Both the position numbers and the translations under genes were made by a program. A DNA stretch of 64,000 bases from Staphylococcus sp. NRL 16/872 (GTDB lineage Bacteria; Bacillota; Bacilli; Staphylococcales; Staphylococcaceae): NCBI RefSeq assembly GCF_022815905.2, contig NZ_CP119327.1, positions 310,001 through 374,000 on the forward strand, in the 5' to 3' direction. The stretch's first letter is position 1. The number at the start of each line of letters is the position of its first letter. Under the pieces are notes generated by a model. It ran no database searches. It worked only from the letters and a program-made list of their open reading frames with translations, and was not told the origin of the DNA. Below, piece by piece: positions 16,534 to 25,786 of the stretch.

Positions 16534-16583
16534 AAAAGTAGGGCAAGATAGGCTATCTATTTGCGTCTATCTTGTCTGCTTTT
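16534..16583. terminator. Symmetric hairpin between divergent transcription units
   Basis: AAAAGTAGGGCAAGATAG pairs with CTATCTTGTCTGCTTTT around a 15-base loop. With A-run on one side and T-run on the other it could terminate in both directions, yet no gene ends here. The following stretch to 16880 is AT-rich and shows only the ribosome site of the next gene. Confidence 0.5.
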
Positions 16584-16900
16584 AGGAAATCTTTTAGTTT
16601 AAAGCGAATAAATTAAAGGCTCTTATAAGTTTCATAGGTTAATTAATTAATCAAAATTGATTAAAAATAAATTTGTAAAAATATTGAAATTCATTAAAAT
16701 TGGTAATGCACAAGTTTTAAGATTGAAAAAGTATTAAAAGTAAATTTAATATATATATGAACTAAATATAAATAGTTGTTTTTAAAATTTTCAATCTGGA
16801 GCGAAGATAAAAAAGGGGATATAAACGTTAAATATGAAGTTAACGTTTGTTTTTATATTGGGAAAATATTCAAAATTTATTAAAGGAGAGCGAAAGAAGT

Positions 16901-18493
16901 ATGAATTGGCTAGCAGTCTTGCTATTTTTAGGCGTAGTTATCGGTATTAGTGTTTATGCTTATTGGCGATCGAAAAAAGTACAAACCGATAGTGCAGACG
17001 GCTATTTTATGGGAGGCAATACTTTAACAGGTTTCACTATTGCTTCAACGATTATCATGACCAATCTATCAACAGAACAATTAGTAGGTCAGAATGGTCA
17101 AAGTTATGGAAAAGGTATGGAGGTTATGGCGTGGGAAATTACTGCTGCCGTAGCGGTAGTCTTACTCGCTTGGGTCTTCCTTCCTAAATACTTACGTTAT
17201 GGTGTTTCTACCATTTCTGAATTTTTAGAGATGAGATATGATACATTTACGAAGCGTTTTGTATCAATTTTATTTATTTTCACGTATGTCGTGTCGTTTA
17301 TGCCTGTTGTTTTATATTCAGGTTCTTTAGTCTTTAATAAGATGTTTCATATTGGCGACTATTTAGGTGTAAGCAATACGACAGCAACCATCATTATTTC
17401 ATTAACAATTGGTGTGATTGGTGTCCTTTATCTCTTTATAGGTGGCTTATCTTTAAGTGCATTCAGTGACTCTATTTACGGTATCGGGTTAATTGTTGGT
17501 GGTTTAATTGTAACTTTAATTGGCTTACATCATGTGGGTGATGGCGGTTTCGTCAAAGGTTTCGACAATATCGTTCAACACACGCCTGAGAAACTTAACG
17601 CGTTTGGCTCAGTAGATTCAAATATCGTGCCATGGCCAACATTATTCTTTGGTATGTTTTTTAATAACTTATTCTTCTGGTGTGCCAACCAAATGATTGT
17701 TCAAAAAGCACTAGCAGCTAAAAACTTAAAAGAATCACAAAAAGGTGCTATTTACTTAAGTATCTTTAAAATATTTGGACCTATCTTCACAGTCATTCCG
17801 GGTGTCATTGCTTATAACTATTTTAATGGTGGTATCGATAATAATGACAATGCGTATCCAGCGCTAATTCAAAGTATTTTACCAGACTTGTCATTAGGTC
17901 TCTTTGGTGCCGTTATTTTTGGTGCTATCTTAAGTTCCTTCGTAGGTTCATTAAACAGTACTACGACATTATTTACCTATGACTTCTATAAACCACTCTT
18001 TGGTAAAAAAGCGTCAGACAAACACATAGCTCGCGTAGGTCATATTGCGACAGTAGTCATTGGTGCTATCTGTGTAGGACTTTCTCCATTAATTTCACTA
18101 TTCCCAAGTGGTTTATATGCGATTGTTCAACAATTTAACGGCGTTTATAGTATGCCCGTTCTTGTGTTAGTACTTGTGGCATTTTTCTCTAGACGTACCT
18201 CTAAGTTAGGTGCTAAAGTAGCACTGTTTACGCATATTATTTTATATGTCACTGTAAGCTTGATGTTCCCACAAATTAATTATCTCTATACATTTAGTGT
18301 TATCTTCTTTATTGATTTAATCATTGTACTTATTTTCAATAAATTGAAACCATCTAATGAATTTGATTTAAATACAAATAACGCTAAAGTGGATCTAACA
18401 CCTTGGAAATATCGCTATATTGCAGGCACAATTATCTTAGCTTTAGTTGTGATTATTTATATCATCTTCTCACCATTAGTACTTGCTAAATAA
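16901..18493 (+). CDS. Sodium:solute symporter (SSS family)
   Basis: 530 residues from ATG 16901, chosen because AAAGGAGAG lies ten bases before it; an in-frame upstream start at 16847 lacks one. About 14 hydrophobic helices in the SSS (LeuT-fold) pattern. Family marks: YWRSKKVQTDSADGYFMGG after helix 1, TGFTIASTIIMTNLSTEQLVGQNGQSY (first sodium-site helix), YLRYGVSTISEFLEMRYD, FIGGLSLSAFSDSIYGIG, and GAILSSFVGSLNSTTTLFTYDFY. It imports an organic solute with Na+. The substrate is not clear; sugar/polyol-type SSS members look closest. Divergent from the TPP-controlled operon but without a riboswitch of its own. Confidence 0.88.
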   Translation: MNWLAVLLFLGVVIGISVYAYWRSKKVQTDSADGYFMGGNTLTGFTIASTIIMTNLSTEQLVGQNGQSYGKGMEVMAWEITAAVAVVLLAWVFLPKYLRYGVSTISEFLEMRYDTFTKRFVSILFIFTYVVSFMPVVLYSGSLVFNKMFHIGDYLGVSNTTATIIISLTIGVIGVLYLFIGGLSLSAFSDSIYGIGLIVGGLIVTLIGLHHVGDGGFVKGFDNIVQHTPEKLNAFGSVDSNIVPWPTLFFGMFFNNLFFWCANQMIVQKALAAKNLKESQKGAIYLSIFKIFGPIFTVIPGVIAYNYFNGGIDNNDNAYPALIQSILPDLSLGLFGAVIFGAILSSFVGSLNSTTTLFTYDFYKPLFGKKASDKHIARVGHIATVVIGAICVGLSPLISLFPSGLYAIVQQFNGVYSMPVLVLVLVAFFSRRTSKLGAKVALFTHIILYVTVSLMFPQINYLYTFSVIFFIDLIIVLIFNKLKPSNEFDLNTNNAKVDLTPWKYRYIAGTIILALVVIIYIIFSPLVLAK

Positions 18494-18511
18494 AACATAT
18501 CAATGTATAGG

Positions 18512-18554
18512 GTGTACGTTTAAATGTAGATTGCCACTTTAAACGTACACTTTT
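18512..18554 (+). terminator. Terminator after the symporter
   Basis: GTGTACGTTTAAA pairs perfectly with TTTAAACGTACAC, followed by TTTT. Confidence 0.85.
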
Positions 18555-18590
18555 CGTTTATTTTTTTTAAAAAAGGAGGGAGTTAACTTA

Positions 18591-19793
18591 ATGTACACGA
18601 TTGGACTCGTACCTTCGCCGGGCGTGGCACGTAAACATGTCGACTGTGCGATACCCAAGATACAAGGCTTACTTCAACAACGTATTAATAGCAACGTAGA
18701 TTGGAAGTTCGAAACCAAAGTCGACTTATTAATCGGCTCAGCAGAAGATGTGTACGCAAGTATAGATAAAGCTGCTGAATTAAAGAAACAAAATGAGTGG
18801 GATTTCGTCGTTTGCATTACCGACTTACCAAGTATCTCAGGTAACAAAGTCGTTATTAGTGACTTTGATAGTGAACAACAAATCGCAATGATATCGATGC
18901 CTTCATTAGGCTGGTTTAATTTTGAACGTAAATTAGTTAACAGTATTACGTCATTAATTGAGCAATTGTATTACGACAAACCTAAATCTCACCCTAAATT
19001 TTCACTATTTATTCGTCCGAAAGCAGTGGAGCCGAGTGAGGATGATAGTACAAAACAACGCTATATCAATCCTTTCCTTATATTAGGGTGGATTCAACTT
19101 ATACTGGGGTTAACGCGGGCGAATGAACCGTGGAAGAATATCTTTAATTTTAAAAAAATTATTTCAGTGGCATTTGCGACAGGGACCTATGTTTCTATTT
19201 TTTCAATGCCTTGGGAATTAAGTGTTCAATATTCAATTTATCGATTTATTATTTTAATGATTATCGCTATCGTAGGCATGGCAGGCTGGTTACTCTATGC
19301 ACATCAATTATTTGAACGTAAAACAGCGAAATCTCAACGGGTTTATCGTTATATTTATAACGCTACAACGATGCTCACATTAATTTTAATTACATTAATG
19401 AATTACGTGATATTATATGTTTTACTATCTATCAGTATTTCACTATTTGTACCTGTGAGTTTATTTAATAATTGGACAAGTGCGAATCCGGATTTTACTT
19501 TTCAAAATTATTTAAAACTCTTATGGTTTGTAGCGTCATTAGGCTTACTGGCTGGAGCAATGGGATCTACAGTAGAGGACGAAGAAAAAATTCGTCGCAT
19601 TACGTATTCATATCGCCAGTATCATCGTTATAAAGAAGCGGAACAAGAAGAACAGAAAGAGGAAGAACAACAACAATCTGCTTCTCAAGATGAGTCACAA
19701 CAACAAGTAGAACAATCCGCTTCAAATAAAGAAGATAATGAAGAAGCGCATGAAGGTAAAAAACAAGACCACAGAGAGGAGGATGAAGGATGA
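18591..19793 (+). CDS. Uncharacterised protein: N-terminal alpha/beta domain plus C-terminal membrane domain (paralogue A)
   Basis: 400 residues after AAAAAAGGAGGGAG. The first ~150 residues look soluble and alpha/beta (TIGLVPSPGVARKH, EWDFVVCITDLPSISGNKVV, AMISMPSLGWFNFERKLV). Residues ~185-335 hold four or five membrane helices. A low-complexity Glu/Gln/Ser tail of about 55 residues ends the protein. The same plan, with matching motifs (GLV.PGV, W[DY][FY]VV.ITDLP, GW at the end of a strand, G[LM]T.AN.P, WF.AS, T[YG]YRQ), occurs in the next gene, so the two are tandem paralogues with ATGA-overlapping stop and start. The soluble part somewhat recalls Rossmann-like folds but I see no catalytic motif. 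Function unknown. Confidence 0.85.
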   Translation: MYTIGLVPSPGVARKHVDCAIPKIQGLLQQRINSNVDWKFETKVDLLIGSAEDVYASIDKAAELKKQNEWDFVVCITDLPSISGNKVVISDFDSEQQIAMISMPSLGWFNFERKLVNSITSLIEQLYYDKPKSHPKFSLFIRPKAVEPSEDDSTKQRYINPFLILGWIQLILGLTRANEPWKNIFNFKKIISVAFATGTYVSIFSMPWELSVQYSIYRFIILMIIAIVGMAGWLLYAHQLFERKTAKSQRVYRYIYNATTMLTLILITLMNYVILYVLLSISISLFVPVSLFNNWTSANPDFTFQNYLKLLWFVASLGLLAGAMGSTVEDEEKIRRITYSYRQYHRYKEAEQEEQKEEEQQQSASQDESQQQVEQSASNKEDNEEAHEGKKQDHREEDEG

Positions 19794-20905
19794 GTAATAA
19801 CGACGAAAAATTAGTTGGTTTAGTTGTCGCGCCAGGCGTCACTGAAACCTTAGGCGAAAGTTTAATTGATGAGCTACCAGACATTTTGTCACAACAACAC
19901 AATCATCAACACGATTGGAAAATTGATCTCGTCGCTGATCCTCTGACTGGTTTTGCTGAATCTGTAGAAGAAATCTTCAAAAAAATTCAAGATTATCATG
20001 ATGAAAGACAATGGGATTATGTGGTTGCTATTACAGACTTACCAATGTTTTATCAGCACCATGTGTTAGCTTTAGATATTAATAAAAAGAATGGGGCAGC
20101 CATTTTTTCATATCCAGCATTTGGATGGCGACCTGTTAAGAATCGTTTTAAGAATGCTATCGTTACGATAATCAATGAAGTACATCGTTCAGAAGAACAA
20201 AACAAAGAATACGATGATGATAATAGTGTTAAAAATATGATGAGTAAGCAATTTCCTTTCTCAAAAATTAAAAAAACAGAAGTTTATTTAGAGGAAACAA
20301 AAACGAATCATTTACGTTATTTATCTAACTCACGTTCTGCAGGTATGTTACGTTTAGTCAGTGGCATGACCTTTGCGAACAATCCATTAAATATGATGGC
20401 AAGTCTAAGCAATATCGTAGCGATTGCCTTTACAACTGGCGCATTTGGCCTAATCTTTACAACGATGTGGCAGATGAGCATGGAATTTTCAATGTGGCGT
20501 CTCTTTGGAATCTCGGTCATCGCGATTCTCGGGATGTTGGTATGGATCATGTTGTCTCACAATTTATGGGAATCAACTAAACATAGTAATAATAAGCGCA
20601 TCATTTGGTTATATAATTTAACAACCGTTATGACCTTATTAATCGCTATTATTATTTACTACATTATCTTGTATCTATTATTCTTAATCGCAGAAGTCGT
20701 TCTCTTACCAGCTAATTTCTTAGGACAACAAGTAGGATTGAAAGGACCAGCTGGCATAAATTTATATCTCAGCATTCCATGGTTCGCCGCTTCTATATCT
20801 ACTGTGGCCGGTGCGATTGGCGCTGGTTTATTGAATGATCAACTGATTAAAGAAAGTACGTATGGTTATCGCCAACAAATGCGTTATAACGATAGAAACC
20901 AATAA
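19790..20905 (+). CDS. Uncharacterised protein: N-terminal alpha/beta domain plus C-terminal membrane domain (paralogue B)
   Basis: 371 residues, ATG overlapping the previous TGA, with GAGAGGAGG upstream: strict translational coupling. N-terminal half: LVGLVVAPGVTETLGESLIDEL, QWDYVVAITDLPMFYQHHV, AIFSYPAFGWRPVKNRF. The linker is charged (to about residue 175), then comes SGMTFANNPLNMMASLSNIVAIAF and four to five helices, ending in WFAASISTVAGAIGAGLL and TYGYRQQMRY. It lacks the acidic tail of paralogue A. A stoichiometric hetero-complex in the membrane is a fair guess. No enzyme signature is visible. A terminator follows at 20932. Confidence 0.85.
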   Translation: MSNNDEKLVGLVVAPGVTETLGESLIDELPDILSQQHNHQHDWKIDLVADPLTGFAESVEEIFKKIQDYHDERQWDYVVAITDLPMFYQHHVLALDINKKNGAAIFSYPAFGWRPVKNRFKNAIVTIINEVHRSEEQNKEYDDDNSVKNMMSKQFPFSKIKKTEVYLEETKTNHLRYLSNSRSAGMLRLVSGMTFANNPLNMMASLSNIVAIAFTTGAFGLIFTTMWQMSMEFSMWRLFGISVIAILGMLVWIMLSHNLWESTKHSNNKRIIWLYNLTTVMTLLIAIIIYYIILYLLFLIAEVVLLPANFLGQQVGLKGPAGINLYLSIPWFAASISTVAGAIGAGLLNDQLIKESTYGYRQQMRYNDRNQ

Positions 20906-20931
20906 TAGTTTAATATGATTAAGAGTTTGCC

Positions 20932-20973
20932 AAAGCCAATGGGAGTGTTATTACTTCGATTGGCTTTATTTTT
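20932..20973 (+). terminator. Terminator after paralogue B
   Basis: AAAGCCAAT pairs with ATTGGCTTT around an 18-base loop, followed by ATTTTT. Confidence 0.75.
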
Positions 20974-21128
20974 AAATTATTTTCCGGGAAAAATAAATAT
21001 AGAAAATTTCAAAGAAGTCATTTAAAATTAAGCGTAAATACTACGTGTGTATACATAAAAATAGAGAAACCTTATTTCACACTCATCATTGTTATTACTC
21101 TCATCAAGAAGTGAAAGGAAGGTCATTT

Positions 21129-21914
21129 ATGAAATATTGCACTCAATGTGGAAATGAAATTAACGCTCATCAACGTTTTTGTAACAGATGCGGTCACGAT
21201 TTAAAAGCATTTGAACAGTATCGGGATAGTGAAATTTATTTCCAACCTCAACCGTCAGAATCATATCAACCAAAGCGTAAAGTTTGGCCGTGGGTTGTTA
21301 TAGGTATGCTCATTATTGCTATTATATTTGCAAGCTCTCTTACATATTATTTCTTCTTTATAAAAGATGAACAACATACGCCAAACGAAACTACCACTAC
21401 CCAACATACTTCAAAAACTGAAAAACAAACAGGTGAACATAAAGTATCTAATGACCCTAAAAAATCTGAAAAACATGAATCAGAAAAAGAGAAAGAGAAT
21501 AAAGTTAAATCTCCAAAAATTGATGTCATGAGTGAAGATTTCGAAAGAACCTATATGCAAAGTAATAATTTAGGTGGCTATATGGGCGTGAGAAAAGGAA
21601 TGTCTCATTCAGAAGTAGAAAAAATTGTAGGAAAACCTACCGGCACATTAAAAGTGGATGGCTTTAAATGGGAATCTACCAAATATGGCAATTTAACAGT
21701 GGATTATGATAATAAAGGCGACGATGGAAAAGTCATAGCAGTAGGGGTATCTCCTGATCATGTCACAACGAGTGAATTTCTTGAGCATTATCCTGCATAT
21801 GATGATTACAGTGGTTCGGAGATTGTGTATAACAACTTTAAAGGTAACGGTTATTTAGTTGCCGTAGATATTGATCATGGTTATATTGCTAAAATTCAAT
21901 GTCTTGCTGAATAA
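21129..21914 (+). CDS. Zinc-ribbon membrane protein with extracytoplasmic BamE/SmpA-like domain (paralogue 1)
   Basis: About 261 residues from ATG 21129 (GAAAGGAAGG upstream); the longer frame from 21045 has no ribosome site. Order: zinc ribbon CTQCG-x14-CNRCG (residues 4-24), linker, one membrane helix (VWPWVVIGMLIIAIIFASSLTYYFFF, about 57-80), a Lys/Glu/Thr-rich spacer, then a folded domain with YMGVRKGMSHSEVEKIVGKPTG, resembling the helix-turn of SmpA/BamE-like or DUF-type small outer domains. Zinc-ribbon-plus-TM proteins such as TcaA are common in staphylococci, but this one is shorter. Function unknown. A paralogue follows directly. Confidence 0.82.
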   Translation: MKYCTQCGNEINAHQRFCNRCGHDLKAFEQYRDSEIYFQPQPSESYQPKRKVWPWVVIGMLIIAIIFASSLTYYFFFIKDEQHTPNETTTTQHTSKTEKQTGEHKVSNDPKKSEKHESEKEKENKVKSPKIDVMSEDFERTYMQSNNLGGYMGVRKGMSHSEVEKIVGKPTGTLKVDGFKWESTKYGNLTVDYDNKGDDGKVIAVGVSPDHVTTSEFLEHYPAYDDYSGSEIVYNNFKGNGYLVAVDIDHGYIAKIQCLAE

Positions 21915-22004
21915 TTAGTCATGTATAAATTTTAATTCACTCATATACAAGTTTCACAAACAACTCAGTCTTAAAATCAAGAAAAGTGAAAGGTAGATGA
22001 ATAT

Positions 22005-22805
22005 ATGAAATATTGTCCTCAATGTGGTAGCCCATTAAAAGAACATCAACATTTTTGTAATCGATGTGGATGTGATTTACAAAGTTTTGAATATAACCAT
22101 AATCAAAACTATAATTATTTCTCAGAGCAACCGAAGCGAAAACGTTCAGTTTGGCCATTTATAGTCATCGCTATATTTGTTATTGCGATTATTGTGAGTA
22201 GTTGTTTCGCGTATTATCACTTTTTCCTAAAAGGAAATGAACAAGCACAAAATAAACCGGCGACTACGCAACATGTTTCAAAAGAAGAAGAGAAACAGGG
22301 CGAGCATAGAATTTCAAATGACCCTAAAAAAGCGGAAAAGCAAAGAGAAGAAGAAGAAAAAACAGACAAAGCAGATAAAGAGAATGCACCTCAACCACCA
22401 AAAATAGATGTCCTATCAGATGGATTTCAAACAACATATATGCAACAGAACAATTTAGATTCATTTATGGGAATTAAAGTAGGGATGAGTAGAGATGAAG
22501 TAGAAAAACGTTTTGGTAAAGGAAAATTAATGCCTCACATTACTGGTTTTGATGATGATTATATAAAATATGGCAATATAGCTATTATTTATAATCCAAG
22601 AACGCAAGATAACACTGTGTGGGGGATAGCTGTGGCACCAGATAACGTGAGTGAACAAGAATTTATTAGAAAGTATAATACTTATGACCAACATACAGGC
22701 TCAGGAGCTTATATTTATAACAATGTCAAAAATAATGGATTTGAAATTTTAGTTACTCCCGTAAATGGGAAAGTTGCGTTAGTAGAATGTATTCCAGAAT
22801 ATTAA
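22005..22805 (+). CDS. Zinc-ribbon membrane protein with extracytoplasmic BamE/SmpA-like domain (paralogue 2)
   Basis: 266 residues with the same plan as the preceding gene: zinc ribbon CPQCG-x14-CNRCG, linker, helix (SVWPFIVIAIFVIAIIVSSCFAYYHFFL), spacer rich in Lys/Glu, then FMGIKVGMSRDEVEKRFGKG and the matching C-terminal domain (YNTYDQHTGSGAYIYNNV, VALVECIPEY). Shared phrases such as THQHVS-like spacer text and HRISNDPKKAEK/HKVSNDPKKSEK show a recent tandem duplication followed by divergence. GTGAAAGG precedes the start. Probably a membrane sensor or assembly factor; no direct evidence. Confidence 0.82.
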   Translation: MKYCPQCGSPLKEHQHFCNRCGCDLQSFEYNHNQNYNYFSEQPKRKRSVWPFIVIAIFVIAIIVSSCFAYYHFFLKGNEQAQNKPATTQHVSKEEEKQGEHRISNDPKKAEKQREEEEKTDKADKENAPQPPKIDVLSDGFQTTYMQQNNLDSFMGIKVGMSRDEVEKRFGKGKLMPHITGFDDDYIKYGNIAIIYNPRTQDNTVWGIAVAPDNVSEQEFIRKYNTYDQHTGSGAYIYNNVKNNGFEILVTPVNGKVALVECIPEY

Positions 22806-22810
22806 TATTT

Positions 22811-22845
22811 AAAAACCACTTTAGATTAAGGCTAGAGTGGTTTTT
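22811..22845 (+). terminator. Terminator after the zinc-ribbon pair
   Basis: AAAACCACTTTAG pairs with CTAGAGTGGTTTT, followed by T's. Confidence 0.85.
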
Positions 22846-22892
22846 GTTTATCTAATCGTTTCTTTGTTCTCAAATATACTCCTCAAATGCCC

Positions 22893-22957
22893 TTGACTTT
22901 CTAAAAGAAACTCGATAAAGTAATAACATATTATTCTGACAATTCCGATAGGTATTA
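22893..22957 (+). promoter_or_regulatory. cysH promoter region with candidate CymR-type operator
   Basis: TTGACT (22893-22898) is followed at 16-17 bases by GATAAAG. Downstream, ATTCCGATAGGTATTA (22942-22957) recurs with two differences upstream of cysJ (23767-23782). In firmicutes the sulfur genes are repressed by CymR, so this is a fair operator candidate, though I cannot confirm the consensus. Confidence 0.5.
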
Positions 22958-22999
22958 GATAAATAAATTTGTGAACACTGAGGGGGGGAGCATAAGTTT

Positions 23000-23731
23000 A
23001 TGTCAGTACCGAAGATTACTTATGAGCGTTTTGATGGGGATCCATTTATCGACGCTATTTCTACAAATGACGCTACAAAGGGCGCTTACGAAATTTTAGA
23101 ATGGGCATACCGCACATATGGTGACTCTATCGTTTATTCATGTAGTTTCGGGGCAGAAAGTATGGTACTTATTAATTTGATTTCTCAAATTAAACCAGAT
23201 GCTCAAATTGTATTTCTAGATACGGATTTACATTTTCAAGAAACATATGACTTAATTGATAGAGTGAAAGAACGCTTTCCACAATTACGCATTGAAATGA
23301 AGAAACCTGACTTAACACTTGAAAAACAGGCAGAGAAATATAATCCAGCACTTTGGAAGAATAATCCTAACCAATGTTGTTACATTAGAAAGATTAAACC
23401 GTTAGAAGAAGTGTTAGGTGGTGCAGTCGCTTGGGTTTCAGGTCTACGTCGTGATCAATCTCCAACGCGTGCACACACTAATTTCATCAATAAAGATGAA
23501 CGTTTTAAATCGATTAAAGTATGTCCATTAATTTATTGGACTGAAGATGAGGTTTGGGATTATATTAAAGCACATGATTTACCCTACAATGAATTACATG
23601 ACCAACATTATCCAAGCATTGGTTGTATTCCATGTACTGCACCTGTCTTTGACTCTGAAGATTCTCGTGCAGGTCGTTGGTCGAATTTTGAAAAGACTGA
23701 ATGTGGTCTCCACGTTGCAGATAAACCTTAA
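23000..23731 (+). CDS. cysH: Phosphoadenylyl-/adenylyl-sulfate reductase (4Fe-4S type)
   Basis: 243 residues, GGGGGGGAG before ATG. It reduces activated sulfate (APS or PAPS) to sulfite using thioredoxin. Signatures: [11 protein letters not shown] (PP-loop), [23 protein letters not shown], and the C-terminal ECGLH with the catalytic Cys235. Both cysteine pairs of the iron-sulfur subclass are present (Cys126-Cys127 in NQCCYIRK and Cys209/Cys212 in GCIPC), so it carries a 4Fe-4S cluster as in APS reductases and B. subtilis CysH. With cysC in the same cluster, APS versus PAPS preference stays open. It is the first gene of the sulfate assimilation cluster, 160 bases ahead of cysJ. Confidence 0.93.
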   Translation: MSVPKITYERFDGDPFIDAISTNDATKGAYEILEWAYRTYGDSIVYSCSFGAESMVLINLISQIKPDAQIVFLDTDLHFQETYDLIDRVKERFPQLRIEMKKPDLTLEKQAEKYNPALWKNNPNQCCYIRKIKPLEEVLGGAVAWVSGLRRDQSPTRAHTNFINKDERFKSIKVCPLIYWTEDEVWDYIKAHDLPYNELHDQHYPSIGCIPCTAPVFDSEDSRAGRWSNFEKTECGLHVADKP

Positions 23732-23766
23732 TATTAAGGTAAAAATTTTTAAATATAAAACATAGT

Positions 23767-23828
23767 ATTCTGATAGGTTTTAAAAATGAAAATATATCTG
23801 GCTTTTGATGTACAGTCAGATATATTTC
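23767..23828 (+). promoter_or_regulatory. Second candidate CymR-type operator and hairpin in the cysJ leader
   Basis: ATTCTGATAGGTTTTA (23767-23782) matches the cysH site at 14 of 16 bases, and the flanks share AACATA-TATTCTGA. Six bases later GAAATATATCTG-like DNA (23788-23800) pairs with CAGATATATTTC (23817-23828) in a 12-base stem without T-run. This suggests that cysJ has its own regulated start. Confidence 0.45.
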
Positions 23829-23891
23829 TTACATAATAAAGATAGCATATTAAATAAAATTATATTTTTATAGAATAAGAGGTGGATAACA

Positions 23892-25769
23892 TTGAATTTA
23901 AGTGTCACAAATAGTCCTTTTACAGAAGGGCAAGCTACCCAAATTAATGAATTGTTACAGACGCTTACACCAGAACAAAAGGTTTGGTTAAGTGGATATT
24001 TAGTGGCTAATCAGCAATTCACTGCGAATGGTGCACCAACTCAATCTCAAACTGCGGCATCAAATCAAGCGACAGCTCAAGGCGAACTATCTGCCAACAC
24101 TGAAGCAATGTTGCAAGAAAAAGAACCTAGTATTACGCCTGAGAAACGTAGTATTACTTTGCTTTATGGTTCTGAAACAGGGAATGCGCAAGGTTTAGCA
24201 GAAATCTTTGAAGAGCGTTTATCAAATATTGGACACAACGTTACTTTAAAAGCGATGGATGAATTTAAACCTAAAAATCTTAAAAACGTAGAAGATTTAT
24301 TCATCATTACATCTACACAAGGCGAAGGGGATCCACCAGATAACGCAGCTGAACTTCATGAGTTTCTTCATGGACGTAAAGCACCGAAACTTGAAGGCGT
24401 GCGCTTCTCTGTATTAGCGCTTGGTGATCAAACTTACGAATTCTTCTGTCAAACAGGTCGCGACTTTGATAGAAAGCTTGGCGAGTTAGGTGCTGAAAGA
24501 ATTTATGATCGCGTAGATTGCGATGTTGATTATGAAGAAGACGCTGAAAAGTGGATGGCCAACGTTATCAATGCTATCGATACAGCGCCAGAAGGTACAC
24601 AAAACGAACAAGTTGTCAGTGAATCTATTAAATCGGCAAAAGAGAAGAAATTCTCTAAATCAAATCCGTATCAAGCAGAAGTATTAGAAAATATTAACTT
24701 AAATGGTCGAGGTTCTAATAAAGAAACACGTCATATTGAATTCTTATTAGATAACTTTGGTGAAGAATATGAAGTAGGCGATTGTTTAGTCGTCTTACCA
24801 CAAAATGATCCAGCATTAGTTGATTTACTCATCAGTACATTAGGCTGGGATCCAGAAGACCAAGTTCAAATTTCTGATGAAGGTGATACGTTATCACTTG
24901 AAGATGCCTTAACAACACATTTTGAAATTACTAAATTAACGAAACCATTGCTTATCAATGCAGCGACATTATTTGGCAATGATGAGCTAAAAGAAAAAGT
25001 AGAAGATAACGAATGGGTTCAAAGTTATATTGAAGGTCGCGATTTAATCGACTTATTAAATGATTTCGATACAACAGAATTACAACCGGAAAATTTATAT
25101 CAATTACTTAGAAAATTACCACCAAGAGAATATTCAATTTCAAGTAGCTACAAAGCTTTACCAGATGAAGTGCATATTACAGTAGGTGCAGTAAGATACA
25201 ATGCACACGGCCGTGATCGTTCAGGCGTATGTTCTGTACAATTCGCTGAACGTATTCAACCAGGCGATACAGTACCAATTTATTTAAAACGTAATCCAAA
25301 CTTCAAGTTCCCAACAGATGGTGACACACCAGTGATAATGATTGGTCCTGGTACAGGTATTGCGCCATTTAGAGCTTATATGCAAGAGCGTGAAGAAAAT
25401 GGTTATAAAGGTAACACTTGGTTATTCTTTGGCGACCAACACTTTACAACCGACTTTTTATATCAAACTGAATGGCAAGAATGGTTGAAAGACGGCACGT
25501 TAGGTAAGATGGATATCGCATTCTCACGCGATACAGATGAAAAAGTTTATGTGCAACACCGTATTTCAGAACACAGTGCGCAGTTTAATGAATGGCTACA
25601 AAATGGCGCTTCAATTTATATTTGTGGCGATGAAAAGAACATGGCTAAAGACGTACATCAAGCGATTCGCAACGTCTTAATTAAAGAGCAAAACTTATCT
25701 GAAGAAGATGCTGAGGCATATCTTAAACAAATGAAAAAAGATAAACGTTATCAACGTGATGTGTACTAA
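23892..25769 (+). CDS. cysJ: Sulfite reductase (NADPH) flavoprotein alpha subunit
   Basis: 625 residues from TTG 23892 with GAGGTGG upstream. Domains: a short N-terminal helical segment ([17 protein letters not shown]); flavodoxin/FMN domain about residues 95-235 with [15 protein letters not shown] and [15 protein letters not shown]-binding domain with REYSISSS and [15 protein letters not shown] domain with [22 protein letters not shown] and [14 protein letters not shown], ending RDVY as is usual. It passes electrons from NADPH through FAD and FMN to the CysI hemoprotein. Directly followed by cysI after 17 bases. Confidence 0.96.
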   Translation: MNLSVTNSPFTEGQATQINELLQTLTPEQKVWLSGYLVANQQFTANGAPTQSQTAASNQATAQGELSANTEAMLQEKEPSITPEKRSITLLYGSETGNAQGLAEIFEERLSNIGHNVTLKAMDEFKPKNLKNVEDLFIITSTQGEGDPPDNAAELHEFLHGRKAPKLEGVRFSVLALGDQTYEFFCQTGRDFDRKLGELGAERIYDRVDCDVDYEEDAEKWMANVINAIDTAPEGTQNEQVVSESIKSAKEKKFSKSNPYQAEVLENINLNGRGSNKETRHIEFLLDNFGEEYEVGDCLVVLPQNDPALVDLLISTLGWDPEDQVQISDEGDTLSLEDALTTHFEITKLTKPLLINAATLFGNDELKEKVEDNEWVQSYIEGRDLIDLLNDFDTTELQPENLYQLLRKLPPREYSISSSYKALPDEVHITVGAVRYNAHGRDRSGVCSVQFAERIQPGDTVPIYLKRNPNFKFPTDGDTPVIMIGPGTGIAPFRAYMQEREENGYKGNTWLFFGDQHFTTDFLYQTEWQEWLKDGTLGKMDIAFSRDTDEKVYVQHRISEHSAQFNEWLQNGASIYICGDEKNMAKDVHQAIRNVLIKEQNLSEEDAEAYLKQMKKDKRYQRDVY

Positions 25770-25786
25770 AGAAGGGGTGGTATTTA

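Noticed and set aside
16534..16583. Small RNA ending in the symmetric hairpin between the divergent operons
   Set aside because: No convincing promoter or conserved body precedes the hairpin on either strand; listed only as a hairpin.
18591..20905. Naming the tandem pair as methylene-tetrahydrofolate dehydrogenase
   Set aside because: Some database names of this type may exist for similar proteins, but I see no folate- or NADP-binding motif and the C-terminal half is membrane-embedded.
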